Shown in pieces: positions 1 to 7,130 of a DNA stretch of 49,078 bases. How positions within the stretch are numbered: position 1 is the stretch's first letter; every line of letters begins with the position of its first letter. A program made the position numbers and the translations under genes. Origin of the DNA: Castellaniella sp041675725 (lineage in GTDB: Bacteria > Pseudomonadota > Gammaproteobacteria > Burkholderiales > Burkholderiaceae_B); NCBI RefSeq assembly GCF_041675725.1, contig NZ_JBAYTI010000020.1:1-49078 (forward strand), in the 5' to 3' direction. The notes under the pieces are model-generated. The model was not told the origin of the DNA. It worked only from the letters and a program-made list of their open reading frames with translations, and searched no databases.

Positions 1-2
1 AG

Positions 3-158
3 AACATTGCCCTGGCGCTGGGCATCAAGCTGGTGTTCCTGGTGCTGACGGTGGTCGGCCTGGGCACCATGTGGATGGCGGTATTCGCCGACGTCGGCGC
101 CAGCCTGCTGGTGGTCGCCAACGGCTTGCGCCTACTGCGCACCCCGCGCACGGCCTGA
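3..158 (+). CDS. heavy-metal P1B-type ATPase, C-terminal end only
   Basis: Only the last 51 codons are present; the gene enters from outside the window. The translated tail contains NIALALGIKLVFLVLTVVG, then a second hydrophobic stretch and a short basic end (RLLRTPRTA). The N-I-x-x-A-L-x-x-K-x-x-F pattern followed by G-x-x-x-M-W-x-A-V-x-x-D-x-G is what is known from the last two membrane segments of CadA/ZntA-type Zn/Cd/Pb exporters. The phosphorylation and metal-binding parts lie upstream, so the metal cannot be assigned. It ends 50 bases before the stop of the convergent pgk gene; that gap holds a 16-bp perfect palindrome at 173-188 but no T-run. Confidence 0.8.
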   Translation, partial: NIALALGIKLVFLVLTVVGLGTMWMAVFADVGASLLVVANGLRLLRTPRTA

Positions 159-208
159 GCCGCCAACGGACCGGCCGTGGCCACGGCCACGCGGCCTGCC
201 CGACGGCA

Positions 209-1387
209 TCAGCGCTCGAGCGCGGCCACAGCCGGCAGGGTCCGGCCTTCGAGGAACTCCAGAAACGCCCCACCGCCGGTGGAAATATAGCTGATGCGCG
301 GCGTGATGCCAAAATGCGCGATGGCGGCCAGGGTATCGCCGCCACCGGCAATGGAAAAGGCATCGGCTTCGGCAATCGCCTGCGCCAGCACCCGGGTACC
401 GTTGGAAAATGCCTCGAACTCGAAGACGCCGACCGGGCCATTCCAGACGATGGTGCCCGCCGCATGCAACAGGCGGGCCAGCTTGGCCGCGGTGCGCGGG
501 CCGATATCGAGAATCATGTCCTCGGGGGCCACCTCGGCAGCAGCCTTCACCGTGGCGGGCGCATCGGCCGCAAACGCAGGCGCCACGACGACGTCGTCCG
601 GAATCGGCACCTGCACCCCGCGCGCCTGCATGGCGTTCATGACGGCGCGCGCCTGTTCGACCTGATCGGGTTCGGCCAAAGAGCGACCAATCGGCAAACC
701 AGCCGCCAGCATGAAGGTGTTGGCGATGCCCCCGCCGACGATCAGCTGATCGACCCGGGCCGCGAACGACTGCAGGATGGACAACTTGGTGGACACTTTG
801 GAGCCGCCCACAATGGCAATCAAGGGCCGGCGCGGATCGTCCAGGGCACGCCCCAGCGCATCGAGCTCGGCGGCCAGCAAAGGCCCCGCACAGGCCACGG
901 GCGCCATGCGCGCCAGGCCGTCGGTGGTGGCCTCGGAACGATGCGCCGTGCCGAAGGCATCATTCACGTACACATCGCACAGGGCGGCCATGCGCCGTAC
1001 GAGTTCGGGGTCGTTGCTCTTCTCGCCCCGGTTGCTGCGGCAGTTCTCGAGAAGCACGACTTCACCCGGCGCGACCTGCACCCCATCCACCCAATCGGCG
1101 ACCAGGCGCACCGGCTGGGCAAGCAGCTCGGCAAGCCGCTGGGCGACCGGCAACAAGCTGTCTTCCGGACGGACCTGCCCTTCTTTGGGGCGCCCCAGGT
1201 GCGACGTCACCATGACGGCGGCCCCCGCCTGCAGGGCGAGCCGGATCGCCGGCACGGACGCGCGCACGCGCGTATCGTCGCGGATCTGCCCACCATCCAG
1301 CGGTACGTTGAGATCGGAGCGGATGAAAACGCGCTGGCCCTGCAAGGCCGTGCTGCGCGCCAGATCGGATAACAGGGCAATGGCCAT
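209..1387 (-). CDS. pgk: phosphoglycerate kinase
   Basis: Cytosolic glycolytic enzyme that transfers phosphate between 1,3-bisphosphoglycerate and ADP. The 392-residue product has the full family length. Visible signatures are RSDLNVP at about 23-29, TSHLGRPKEG near 62-71 (substrate-binding basic residues) and the C-terminal nucleotide loop GGGDT followed by STGGGAFLE. I chose the ATG at 1387 because AGGAGG lies about 7 bases upstream; a GTG 21 bases further out would include the Shine-Dalgarno itself. It is the last gene of tkt-gap-pgk, 78 bases after gap, so it is probably co-transcribed. Confidence 0.97.
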   Translation of the reverse strand: MAIALLSDLARSTALQGQRVFIRSDLNVPLDGGQIRDDTRVRASVPAIRLALQAGAAVMVTSHLGRPKEGQVRPEDSLLPVAQRLAELLAQPVRLVADWVDGVQVAPGEVVLLENCRSNRGEKSNDPELVRRMAALCDVYVNDAFGTAHRSEATTDGLARMAPVACAGPLLAAELDALGRALDDPRRPLIAIVGGSKVSTKLSILQSFAARVDQLIVGGGIANTFMLAAGLPIGRSLAEPDQVEQARAVMNAMQARGVQVPIPDDVVVAPAFAADAPATVKAAAEVAPEDMILDIGPRTAAKLARLLHAAGTIVWNGPVGVFEFEAFSNGTRVLAQAIAEADAFSIAGGGDTLAAIAHFGITPRISYISTGGGAFLEFLEGRTLPAVAALER

Positions 1388-1465
1388 GCGAGCGCCTCCT
1401 GGTGACACGAAACAAGGGCGGGTTGCCCCGCCCGTACAAACGGCTGGCGACAGTGACGGAATGTC

Positions 1466-2476
1466 TTACTGGGCGGCCATCAGGGCCACCGTGGTATCCA
1501 GCATGCGGTTCGAGAAGCCCCATTCATTGTCATACCAGGAAGACACCTTGACCAACGAGCCGGACACCTTCGTGAGCGCGGCATCCACCGTGCTGGAGGC
1601 CGGATCGTGATTGAAGTCGATCGACACCAGGGGTTCGGTGGTATAGGCCAGAATCCCCTTGAGCGGGCCTTGGGCCGCCGCCTCGAGGATGCCGTTGACT
1701 TCTTCGACGGATGTTTCACGACTGGCCACGAACGTCAGATCGACAATGGAGACGTTGATGGTGGGCACCCGGATGGCATACCCGTCGAGCTTGCCATTGA
1801 GTTCGGGCAGGACCAGGCCAACCGCCGAGGCGGCCCCGGTTTTCGTGGGAATCATGCTCTGCGTGGCCGAACGCGCCCGCCGCAAGTCTGAATGATAGAC
1901 GTCGGTGAGCACCTGATCGTTGGTATAGGCGTGCACCGTGGTCATCAGCCCGGTGACCACGCCCAACTGCTGATGCAGCGGGTACACCAGCGGGGCCAGG
2001 CAGTTGGTGGTGCAGGATGCATTCGAAATCACCGTATCGGAGGCCTTGAGCACCTGATGGTTGACCCCGTACACGATCGTGGCATCGACGTCTTTGCCGC
2101 CAGGCGCCGAGATGATCACCTTTTTCGCCCCGCCTTTCAGGTGGGCCGAGGCTTTTTCCTTGGATGCGAACAGACCCGTGCATTCGAGCACGACATCCAC
2201 ACCGAGCTCGCCCCAGGGCAGCTCGGCTGGGTTGCGCTCGGCCAGGACGCGAATGCGATCCCCATTGACCACCATGAAGTCGCCATCGACCTCGACCGTA
2301 CCCGGGAAGCGGCCATGCGCCGTATCGTGGCGTGTCAGATGGGCGTTGGTGTCGGGATTGCCCAGGTCATTGATCGCCACGATCTGGATGTCGTGCTGCT
2401 TGCCGTCTTCGTAGTGCGCCCGCAGGATGTTGCGGCCTATGCGGCCGTAGCCATTGATGGCAACGCGTATCGTCAT
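1466..2476 (-). CDS. gap: glyceraldehyde-3-phosphate dehydrogenase
   Basis: Oxidises glyceraldehyde 3-phosphate with phosphorylation to 1,3-bisphosphoglycerate. The product has 336 residues. The Rossmann loop NGYGRIGR is at 8-15, and the catalytic Cys is C155 in SNASCTTNCLAPL. D37 in AINDLGN sits where an acidic residue usually favours NAD over NADP. The start ATG at 2476 overlaps the tkt stop as ATGA, and its Shine-Dalgarno AAGGAG is formed by the last tkt codons, so translation is probably coupled to tkt. An open frame continues upstream of this ATG but has no GAPDH character. Confidence 0.97.
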   Translation of the reverse strand: MTIRVAINGYGRIGRNILRAHYEDGKQHDIQIVAINDLGNPDTNAHLTRHDTAHGRFPGTVEVDGDFMVVNGDRIRVLAERNPAELPWGELGVDVVLECTGLFASKEKASAHLKGGAKKVIISAPGGKDVDATIVYGVNHQVLKASDTVISNASCTTNCLAPLVYPLHQQLGVVTGLMTTVHAYTNDQVLTDVYHSDLRRARSATQSMIPTKTGAASAVGLVLPELNGKLDGYAIRVPTINVSIVDLTFVASRETSVEEVNGILEAAAQGPLKGILAYTTEPLVSIDFNHDPASSTVDAALTKVSGSLVKVSSWYDNEWGFSNRMLDTTVALMAAQ

Positions 2477-4533
2477 GAGAAATCTCCTTGTAAAAGCTGT
2501 TCGGCGGTGGCGGCCACGTGTTCGGCCGTCAGCCCGAAATGTTTGAACAATTGCCCCGCAGGCGCGGACTCGCCAAACGTGTCCAGGCCCACCACGGCGC
2601 CGTGGGCCCCGACATACTTGTACCAGCCTGCCGTCACACCGGCCTCTATGGCCACGCGCGGCAGGTGGGCGGGCAGCACGGCCGTGCGCCAGCTGGCAGG
2701 CTGCGCATCGAATACCTGGGTGCAGGGGATGGACACCACGCGTGTGGCCGTACCCCGCTGCGCCAGCAGATCCTGGGCCTGCAGGGCGAGTTCGACCTCG
2801 GATCCCGTCGCGATCAGCACGGCGCGCGCGCCTGCCATGTCGCGCAGCACGTAGCCACCGCGCGCGATGGCCTGGGTGGTGTCGGCGTCGCGCGCGACGA
2901 AGGGCAAATTCTGGCGCGACAGCAACAAGGCGGTGGGGCCGCCATCGTGCACGGCCAGGCCGAGGCTGGCTGGACGAGCCAGCGCGCAGCGCCAGGCCAC
3001 GGCCGTTTCCGTGGTGTCGCAAGGGCGCCAGACATGCAGGTTGGGGATCAGGCGCAGGCTGGCCGCCTGTTCGACCGGCTGATGGGTCGGGCCATCTTCG
3101 CCCACGCCAATGGAGTCGTGGGTAAACACATGCACCACCCGCTGCCTCATGAGGGCCGCCATGCGCAGCGCGTTGCGGGAATAGTCGGAAAAGGTGAGGA
3201 AAGTGCCGCCAAAAGGCAAAAAGCCACCATGCAGGGCGATGCCGTTCATGATGGCCGCCATGCCGAATTCACGCACCCCGTAATTGATGTGCCGCCCCGC
3301 CTGCAGGCCGGTCGGCGTGCGTCGCAGTGGCACCACCCCCGGCCAGTCGGTGAAATTGGATCCTGTCAGGTCGGCCGAACCGCCCAGGAGTTCCGGCAGG
3401 ATGTCGGCAAACGCGGCAATCGATTGCTGCGAGGCCTTGCGGCTGGCGATGGATTCGGCCCGATCCTGCGTGGTGCGTATCCAATCGGCGGCCCGCCGTT
3501 CGAAATCGGTGGGCAATTCGCCGGCCATGCGCCGACACAGCTCGGCGGCCAGACGCGGATGGTCGGCGGCATATTGGTCGAAGCGCGCCTGCCACTCGGA
3601 CTGCAGCTCGGCGCCCCGGCGCCGGCCATCCCAATATTCGTAGACTTCCCGGGGCATCTCGAAGGGCGGCAGCGTCCAGCCCAGGGCCTTGCGGGCCGCC
3701 ATGATTTCTTCCGCCCCCAGCGGCGCCCCATGGATTTTTTCGGACCCCGCCTTGTTGGGCGCGCCTTTGCCGATCACGGTCCGGCAGCAGATCAGCGTGG
3801 GGCCGCGGTCGGCCTCGGCGTGTACACGCGCCTGGGTGATGGCGGCTTCAATGGCGGCCATGTCATGCCCGTCGACATCCCGCAGCACATTCCAGCCATA
3901 GGCTTCGAAACGATCCGGCGTGTTGTCGGCAAACCAGGACTGAACCTGCCCATCGATGGAGATGCCGTTGTCGTCGTAGAAGACGATGAGGCGCGACAAC
4001 CCCAGAGTGCCCGCCAGCGAACAGGCCTCGTGGGAGATGCCTTCCATGAGACAGCCGTCACCCACGAAGGCCCAGGTCAGGTGATCGATGATGGCGTGCC
4101 CCGGACGATTGAATTCCCGGGCCAACAGCGCTTCGGCGAGCGCCATGCCGACCGCATTGGCCAGCCCCTGGCCCAATGGGCCGGTCGTGGTCTCGACACC
4201 GGGCGTGATCCCGACTTCGGGGTGCCCCGGGGTGCGGGAATTCAATTGGCGGAAATTGCGCAGCTCGGACATGGACAGGTTGTATCCTGTCAGGTGCAGC
4301 AAGGCATACAACAGCATCGAGCCATGGCCGTTCGAGAGCACGAAACGGTCGCGGTTCACCCAGGCGGGGTCCGACGGATTGTGGCTCAGGTGCCTGGTGA
4401 ACAGCACGTGGGCGATGTCGGCCATGCCCATCGGGGCCCCCGGGTGTCCGGAGTTGGCTTGCTGGACGGCATCCATGGCCAGGATACGAATGGCATGCGC
4501 CATGGAAGGATCAGGGGCAGACAAAACGCTCAT
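2473..4533 (-). CDS. tkt: transketolase
   Basis: Thiamine-diphosphate enzyme of the pentose phosphate pathway, moving two-carbon units between sugar phosphates. From ATG 4533 it has 686 residues, normal for the family. Visible are the N-terminal MDAVQQANSGHPGAPMGMAD block, the TPP/Mg loop GDGCLMEGISHEACSLAG and the pyrimidine-domain block with FLTFSDYSR. A TTG start at 4584 has a fair Shine-Dalgarno but would add 17 residues unlike any transketolase N terminus, so I rejected it. It is first in tkt-gap-pgk and diverges from rsmE across 122 bases. Confidence 0.96.
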   Translation of the reverse strand: MSVLSAPDPSMAHAIRILAMDAVQQANSGHPGAPMGMADIAHVLFTRHLSHNPSDPAWVNRDRFVLSNGHGSMLLYALLHLTGYNLSMSELRNFRQLNSRTPGHPEVGITPGVETTTGPLGQGLANAVGMALAEALLAREFNRPGHAIIDHLTWAFVGDGCLMEGISHEACSLAGTLGLSRLIVFYDDNGISIDGQVQSWFADNTPDRFEAYGWNVLRDVDGHDMAAIEAAITQARVHAEADRGPTLICCRTVIGKGAPNKAGSEKIHGAPLGAEEIMAARKALGWTLPPFEMPREVYEYWDGRRRGAELQSEWQARFDQYAADHPRLAAELCRRMAGELPTDFERRAADWIRTTQDRAESIASRKASQQSIAAFADILPELLGGSADLTGSNFTDWPGVVPLRRTPTGLQAGRHINYGVREFGMAAIMNGIALHGGFLPFGGTFLTFSDYSRNALRMAALMRQRVVHVFTHDSIGVGEDGPTHQPVEQAASLRLIPNLHVWRPCDTTETAVAWRCALARPASLGLAVHDGGPTALLLSRQNLPFVARDADTTQAIARGGYVLRDMAGARAVLIATGSEVELALQAQDLLAQRGTATRVVSIPCTQVFDAQPASWRTAVLPAHLPRVAIEAGVTAGWYKYVGAHGAVVGLDTFGESAPAGQLFKHFGLTAEHVAATAEQLLQGDFS

Positions 4534-4599
4534 GAGGGCTCGATGACCCGCCAGCCCACGAGGGCATGGCCAGGCAGTTTTCAAGTGGCAAATCCCCTT

Positions 4600-4629
4600 A
4601 TTTTAACAGTTTGGCGCCGGTGATTTAAT
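4600..4629. promoter_or_regulatory. overlapping divergent promoters for tkt and rsmE (predicted)
   Basis: Two extended -10 elements face each other in an AT-rich patch. On the minus strand TGT-TAAAAT (4608 down to 4600) points toward tkt. On the plus strand TGA-TTTAAT (4621-4629) points toward rsmE. Each -10 falls where a 17-bp spacer would place the weak -35 of the other. Both hexamers match TATAAT at five of six bases. This is prediction from pattern only. Confidence 0.4.
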
Positions 4630-4655
4630 ATGGGCGTCCTGAACTTCGGATCCCC

Positions 4656-5378
4656 ATGAGCACGCCGCGATTCTTCTACCCTGCCCCGCTGGCGGGCCAG
4701 ACGCACTTGGCCCTGCCGCAGGCCCTGGCGCACCACGCGCAGCGCGTGCTGCGGCTCGAACCGGGCCAGCACGTGGTCCTGTTCGACGGCCTGGGGGGCG
4801 AATACCCGGGGGTCCTGCGCGGCCCGGCAGCCCGGCCAAGCGTACAGCTGGGCGCCCACGAGCCCACCGAGCGCGAGCTCGCCGGGCATCTGGTGCTGCT
4901 GCAGGGCCTGGCCAGCGGCGACAAGATGGACTGGATCCTCGAAAAGGCGGTGGAACTCGGCGTGAGCGAGCTGCAGCCCATTGCCGCCGAACGCAGCGTC
5001 CTGCGCCTGGAAGGCGGGCGCCTGGACAAGCGCATGGCCCGCTGGCAAGCCATCGTGCAATCAGCCAGCGAGCAATGCGGGCGCAATCGCTTGATGCGGG
5101 TACACCGCCCTGCCCGCCTGGCGGCCGCACTGCCGCTGCTGCACGGGCATACACTGTTCTGCCATCCAGAAGCGGGGCCGAAGCTCCCCGAGGCGCTGTG
5201 CGGCGCGGGCGCGCGCCTGAATCTGCTGGTGGGCCCCGAAGGCGGCTGGTCGACCCAAGAACAGGCCCTGGCGCGGCAGCACGGCTCGCACGCGGCGCAG
5301 TTCGGGCCGCGCATCCTGCGCACAGAAACCGCAGGGCTGGCGCTGGTCGTCGCGTGCACTACCCTGCTGGGCTGGTGA
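4656..5378 (+). CDS. rsmE: 16S rRNA (uracil-1498-N3)-methyltransferase
   Basis: SPOUT-fold methyltransferase that methylates U1498 of 16S rRNA with S-adenosylmethionine. The 240-residue product has the family N-terminal PUA-like part (RFFYPAPLAG) and the knot signatures LLVGPEGGWS near 190 and FGPRILRTETAGLALV at the end, where the cofactor binds. The linker holds GDKMDWILEKAVELGV, also typical. The start ATG is the only sensible one. It stands alone on the plus strand, divergent from tkt and followed by a hairpin before the convergent barstar gene. Confidence 0.95.
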   Translation: MSTPRFFYPAPLAGQTHLALPQALAHHAQRVLRLEPGQHVVLFDGLGGEYPGVLRGPAARPSVQLGAHEPTERELAGHLVLLQGLASGDKMDWILEKAVELGVSELQPIAAERSVLRLEGGRLDKRMARWQAIVQSASEQCGRNRLMRVHRPARLAAALPLLHGHTLFCHPEAGPKLPEALCGAGARLNLLVGPEGGWSTQEQALARQHGSHAAQFGPRILRTETAGLALVVACTTLLGW

Positions 5379-5384
5379 ATCAGC

Positions 5385-5428
5385 GGGCCAGGCCCCACGC
5401 CAGGCCTTGCCGCGGCGCGGCCTGGCCC
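5385..5428. terminator. GC-rich inverted repeat between convergent genes
   Basis: GGGCCAGGCC (5385-5394) and GGCCTGGCCC (5419-5428) are a perfect 10-bp inverted repeat with a 24-base GC-rich loop. It lies between the ends of rsmE and the convergent barstar gene, where a bidirectional terminator would be expected. No T-run follows on either strand, so intrinsic termination is uncertain. Confidence 0.35.
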
Positions 5429-5442
5429 ACCGGTGGGCGATG

Positions 5443-5901
5443 TCAGTCGCCGCGCCCCGAGTAAGGCGTCGGGTCGACCCCTGGTTCGGGTTCCGGGTGC
5501 GCCCCCGCATGCTGGATGGCATAGGCAAAGCGGCGTTCGTTGTTGGCAGCGAATTCGACCACGTCATCGCAGACGCTCTGGATGGCCTGCGCGTCTTCGG
5601 CCAGGGCGGGATCCCCCGAATGCAGATGCCGAAACCAAAGGAACAGCCCTTCTTTCTGGTCGAGCAAGGTATCGCACAGGCCATCGTAAAAAGCATCGAG
5701 ATCCCCGCCGAAGAACTCGGGATAGTCGATTGCCTTGACGACCGCCCGCAACACGGCCGAGCGATTGCGGGCCCGGTCGCAATCGACGACCAGTGCAGTC
5801 AGACCGGATTCGGCTGCGGCGGCCAGCGCAGCATTTTCGCTGATGGACTCAGCGTCGACCCTGCCTTGCATGGGTGCATTTTTTGTCTGGGCCGGACTCA
5901 T
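5443..5901 (-). CDS. barstar-family protein
   Basis: Barstar proteins are small intracellular inhibitors of barnase-type ribonucleases. The 152-residue product is longer than classic barstar (about 90). The core runs from LTALVVDCDRARNRSAVLRA through AIDYPEFFGGDLDAFYDGLCD, the pattern known from the barnase-binding helix and loop (YPxYFGxNLDAxxDxL). It is flanked by an Ala-rich N-terminal extension of about 35 residues and a Pro/Glu-rich tail. ATG 5901 has AAGGAG upstream and overlaps the patatin gene stop as ATGA. No barnase is visible nearby, so the partner is unknown. Confidence 0.85.
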   Translation of the reverse strand: MSPAQTKNAPMQGRVDAESISENAALAAAAESGLTALVVDCDRARNRSAVLRAVVKAIDYPEFFGGDLDAFYDGLCDTLLDQKEGLFLWFRHLHSGDPALAEDAQAIQSVCDDVVEFAANNERRFAYAIQHAGAHPEPEPGVDPTPYSGRGD

Positions 5902-7130
5902 GCGGACCACTCCTTGAAAAAAGCGATCACTTCTTCAGCGTGATTCATGCTGTCGGACCTGCCCAGTTCGATCAGGCTGCGTGTGTAGCCGGGCTCGAAC
6001 AACAGGTAGGATACCAAGGCCCCTCCCCCTGACTCCAGCTTGCGCGGCGAAACACCCAGCACCCGAAACAAGGTACGCACGGCCCGCGGCAGTTCGTCGA
6101 GGTGCTCCAGCGCGATCTCGTCGAGAGAGCGACTGGGTGCGATCATCAGGGTATGGATGGGACGCAATGTCTGGCTTTTTAATCCATTTGCGGGGATTCG
6201 TGCAAGCAGCCCATTGATTCGCTGCATGCGCTCCATGTCCAATGCGACCCCGTCGAGGAAAATGTTCGACAGCGTATGGCCGGCAATCTGCGCAAAACTT
6301 GGATAGGACGGATCGAGTTCGTGGTTCTCGGGGCCTGCGCGGCCCTGGTCGTTGGTGCCTATGACGAAGACCCGCTCGGCACCCAGGTGGATCGCAGGGC
6401 TGATCGGTGCCAGCTGGCGCATGGAGCCATCACCACACCACAGGGTGCGGCCTTGGGTCAGCAAGGCCCGGGCCGGGAATACGAAGGGGATGGCGCTGGA
6501 CGCCAGCAGGTGGTCCACCCCGATGGAACAGGCCACGGCCCGTCGCAACGTACGCGTCCAGGGCTGAATGGCCCGACGCGACTGGTAGAAGGTCAGGTGC
6601 TCGCCGGAGGTGTAGTCGGTAGCGGTGATGGCCAGCGCGGCCAGGTGCCGGCTGGCCAGGTTGCCCTTGAGGCGCGAGAAGTTGAGCGTGCGGGCCAGCA
6701 GGTCTGCCAGCGGCTGGTTGTTCAGCAGGGAATGCGGCGCCCTGTGGGACAGCTGCGGGCGGATCCACCCCAGAGCGAACATGCCCAGCCATTGCAGCCC
6801 GGTATGCGACAGGCGCGGGATGTCGGCGTAATAAATGTCGCCCGTATGCAGGGATTGCCACAGGGCGACCAGATGATCGACGGCCTGGTGGGGCTCGTGG
6901 GCCCGGCAGGCCAGAGCAGCCGCATTGATGGCGCCTGCCGAGGTGCCGCAGATGATGTCGAATGGGTTGACGGCATCGGGCCGGCGTTCCGGATCAAGCA
7001 GTTGCATGACCCCGGACAGCACGCCGGCCTGATAGGCCGCCCGGGCGCCCCCGCCCGTGAGCACCAGGCCGGTGGTGCCATTGCGGCGCACGGATCCGCC
7101 CGGATCAGGGGTGTCGTGGCTTGTTGGCAT
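5898..7130 (-). CDS. patatin-like phospholipase
   Basis: Predicted Ser-Asp dyad lipid acyl hydrolase. The 410-residue product has the oxyanion loop GGGARAAYQAG at 26-36, the nucleophile elbow GTSAG at 62-66 (Ser64) and the catalytic Asp in DGS at 234-236; most patatins have DGG or DGA there. There is no signal peptide, so it is probably cytosolic or at the inner membrane. The first ATG lies 26 bases inside the 3-prime end of maeB and lacks a strong Shine-Dalgarno; a GTG 13 codons later is an alternative start. It is coupled to barstar downstream through ATGA. The substrate is unknown. Confidence 0.9.
   Translation of the reverse strand: MPTSHDTPDPGGSVRRNGTTGLVLTGGGARAAYQAGVLSGVMQLLDPERRPDAVNPFDIICGTSAGAINAAALACRAHEPHQAVDHLVALWQSLHTGDIYYADIPRLSHTGLQWLGMFALGWIRPQLSHRAPHSLLNNQPLADLLARTLNFSRLKGNLASRHLAALAITATDYTSGEHLTFYQSRRAIQPWTRTLRRAVACSIGVDHLLASSAIPFVFPARALLTQGRTLWCGDGSMRQLAPISPAIHLGAERVFVIGTNDQGRAGPENHELDPSYPSFAQIAGHTLSNIFLDGVALDMERMQRINGLLARIPANGLKSQTLRPIHTLMIAPSRSLDEIALEHLDELPRAVRTLFRVLGVSPRKLESGGGALVSYLLFEPGYTRSLIELGRSDSMNHAEEVIAFFKEWSA

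Noticed and set aside
173..188. Perfect 16-bp palindrome GGCCGTGGCCACGGCC as a terminator or operator
   Set aside because: It has no T-run and no room for a loop. Such GC palindromes arise by chance in this composition, so I did not list it as a feature.
71..1372. Long plus-strand open frame antisense to pgk, with similar ones antisense to tkt, maeB, miaB/secF and secD
   Set aside because: These are codon-bias shadows in GC-rich DNA. Their translations are low-complexity (Gly, Arg, His, Gln) and match no family, while the opposite strand encodes clear enzymes.
4533..4584. TTG 4584 as the tkt start
   Set aside because: It has AGGGGA upstream but adds 17 residues (including WPCPRGLAGHRAL) unlike transketolase N termini, and it would leave almost no leader after the predicted promoter.
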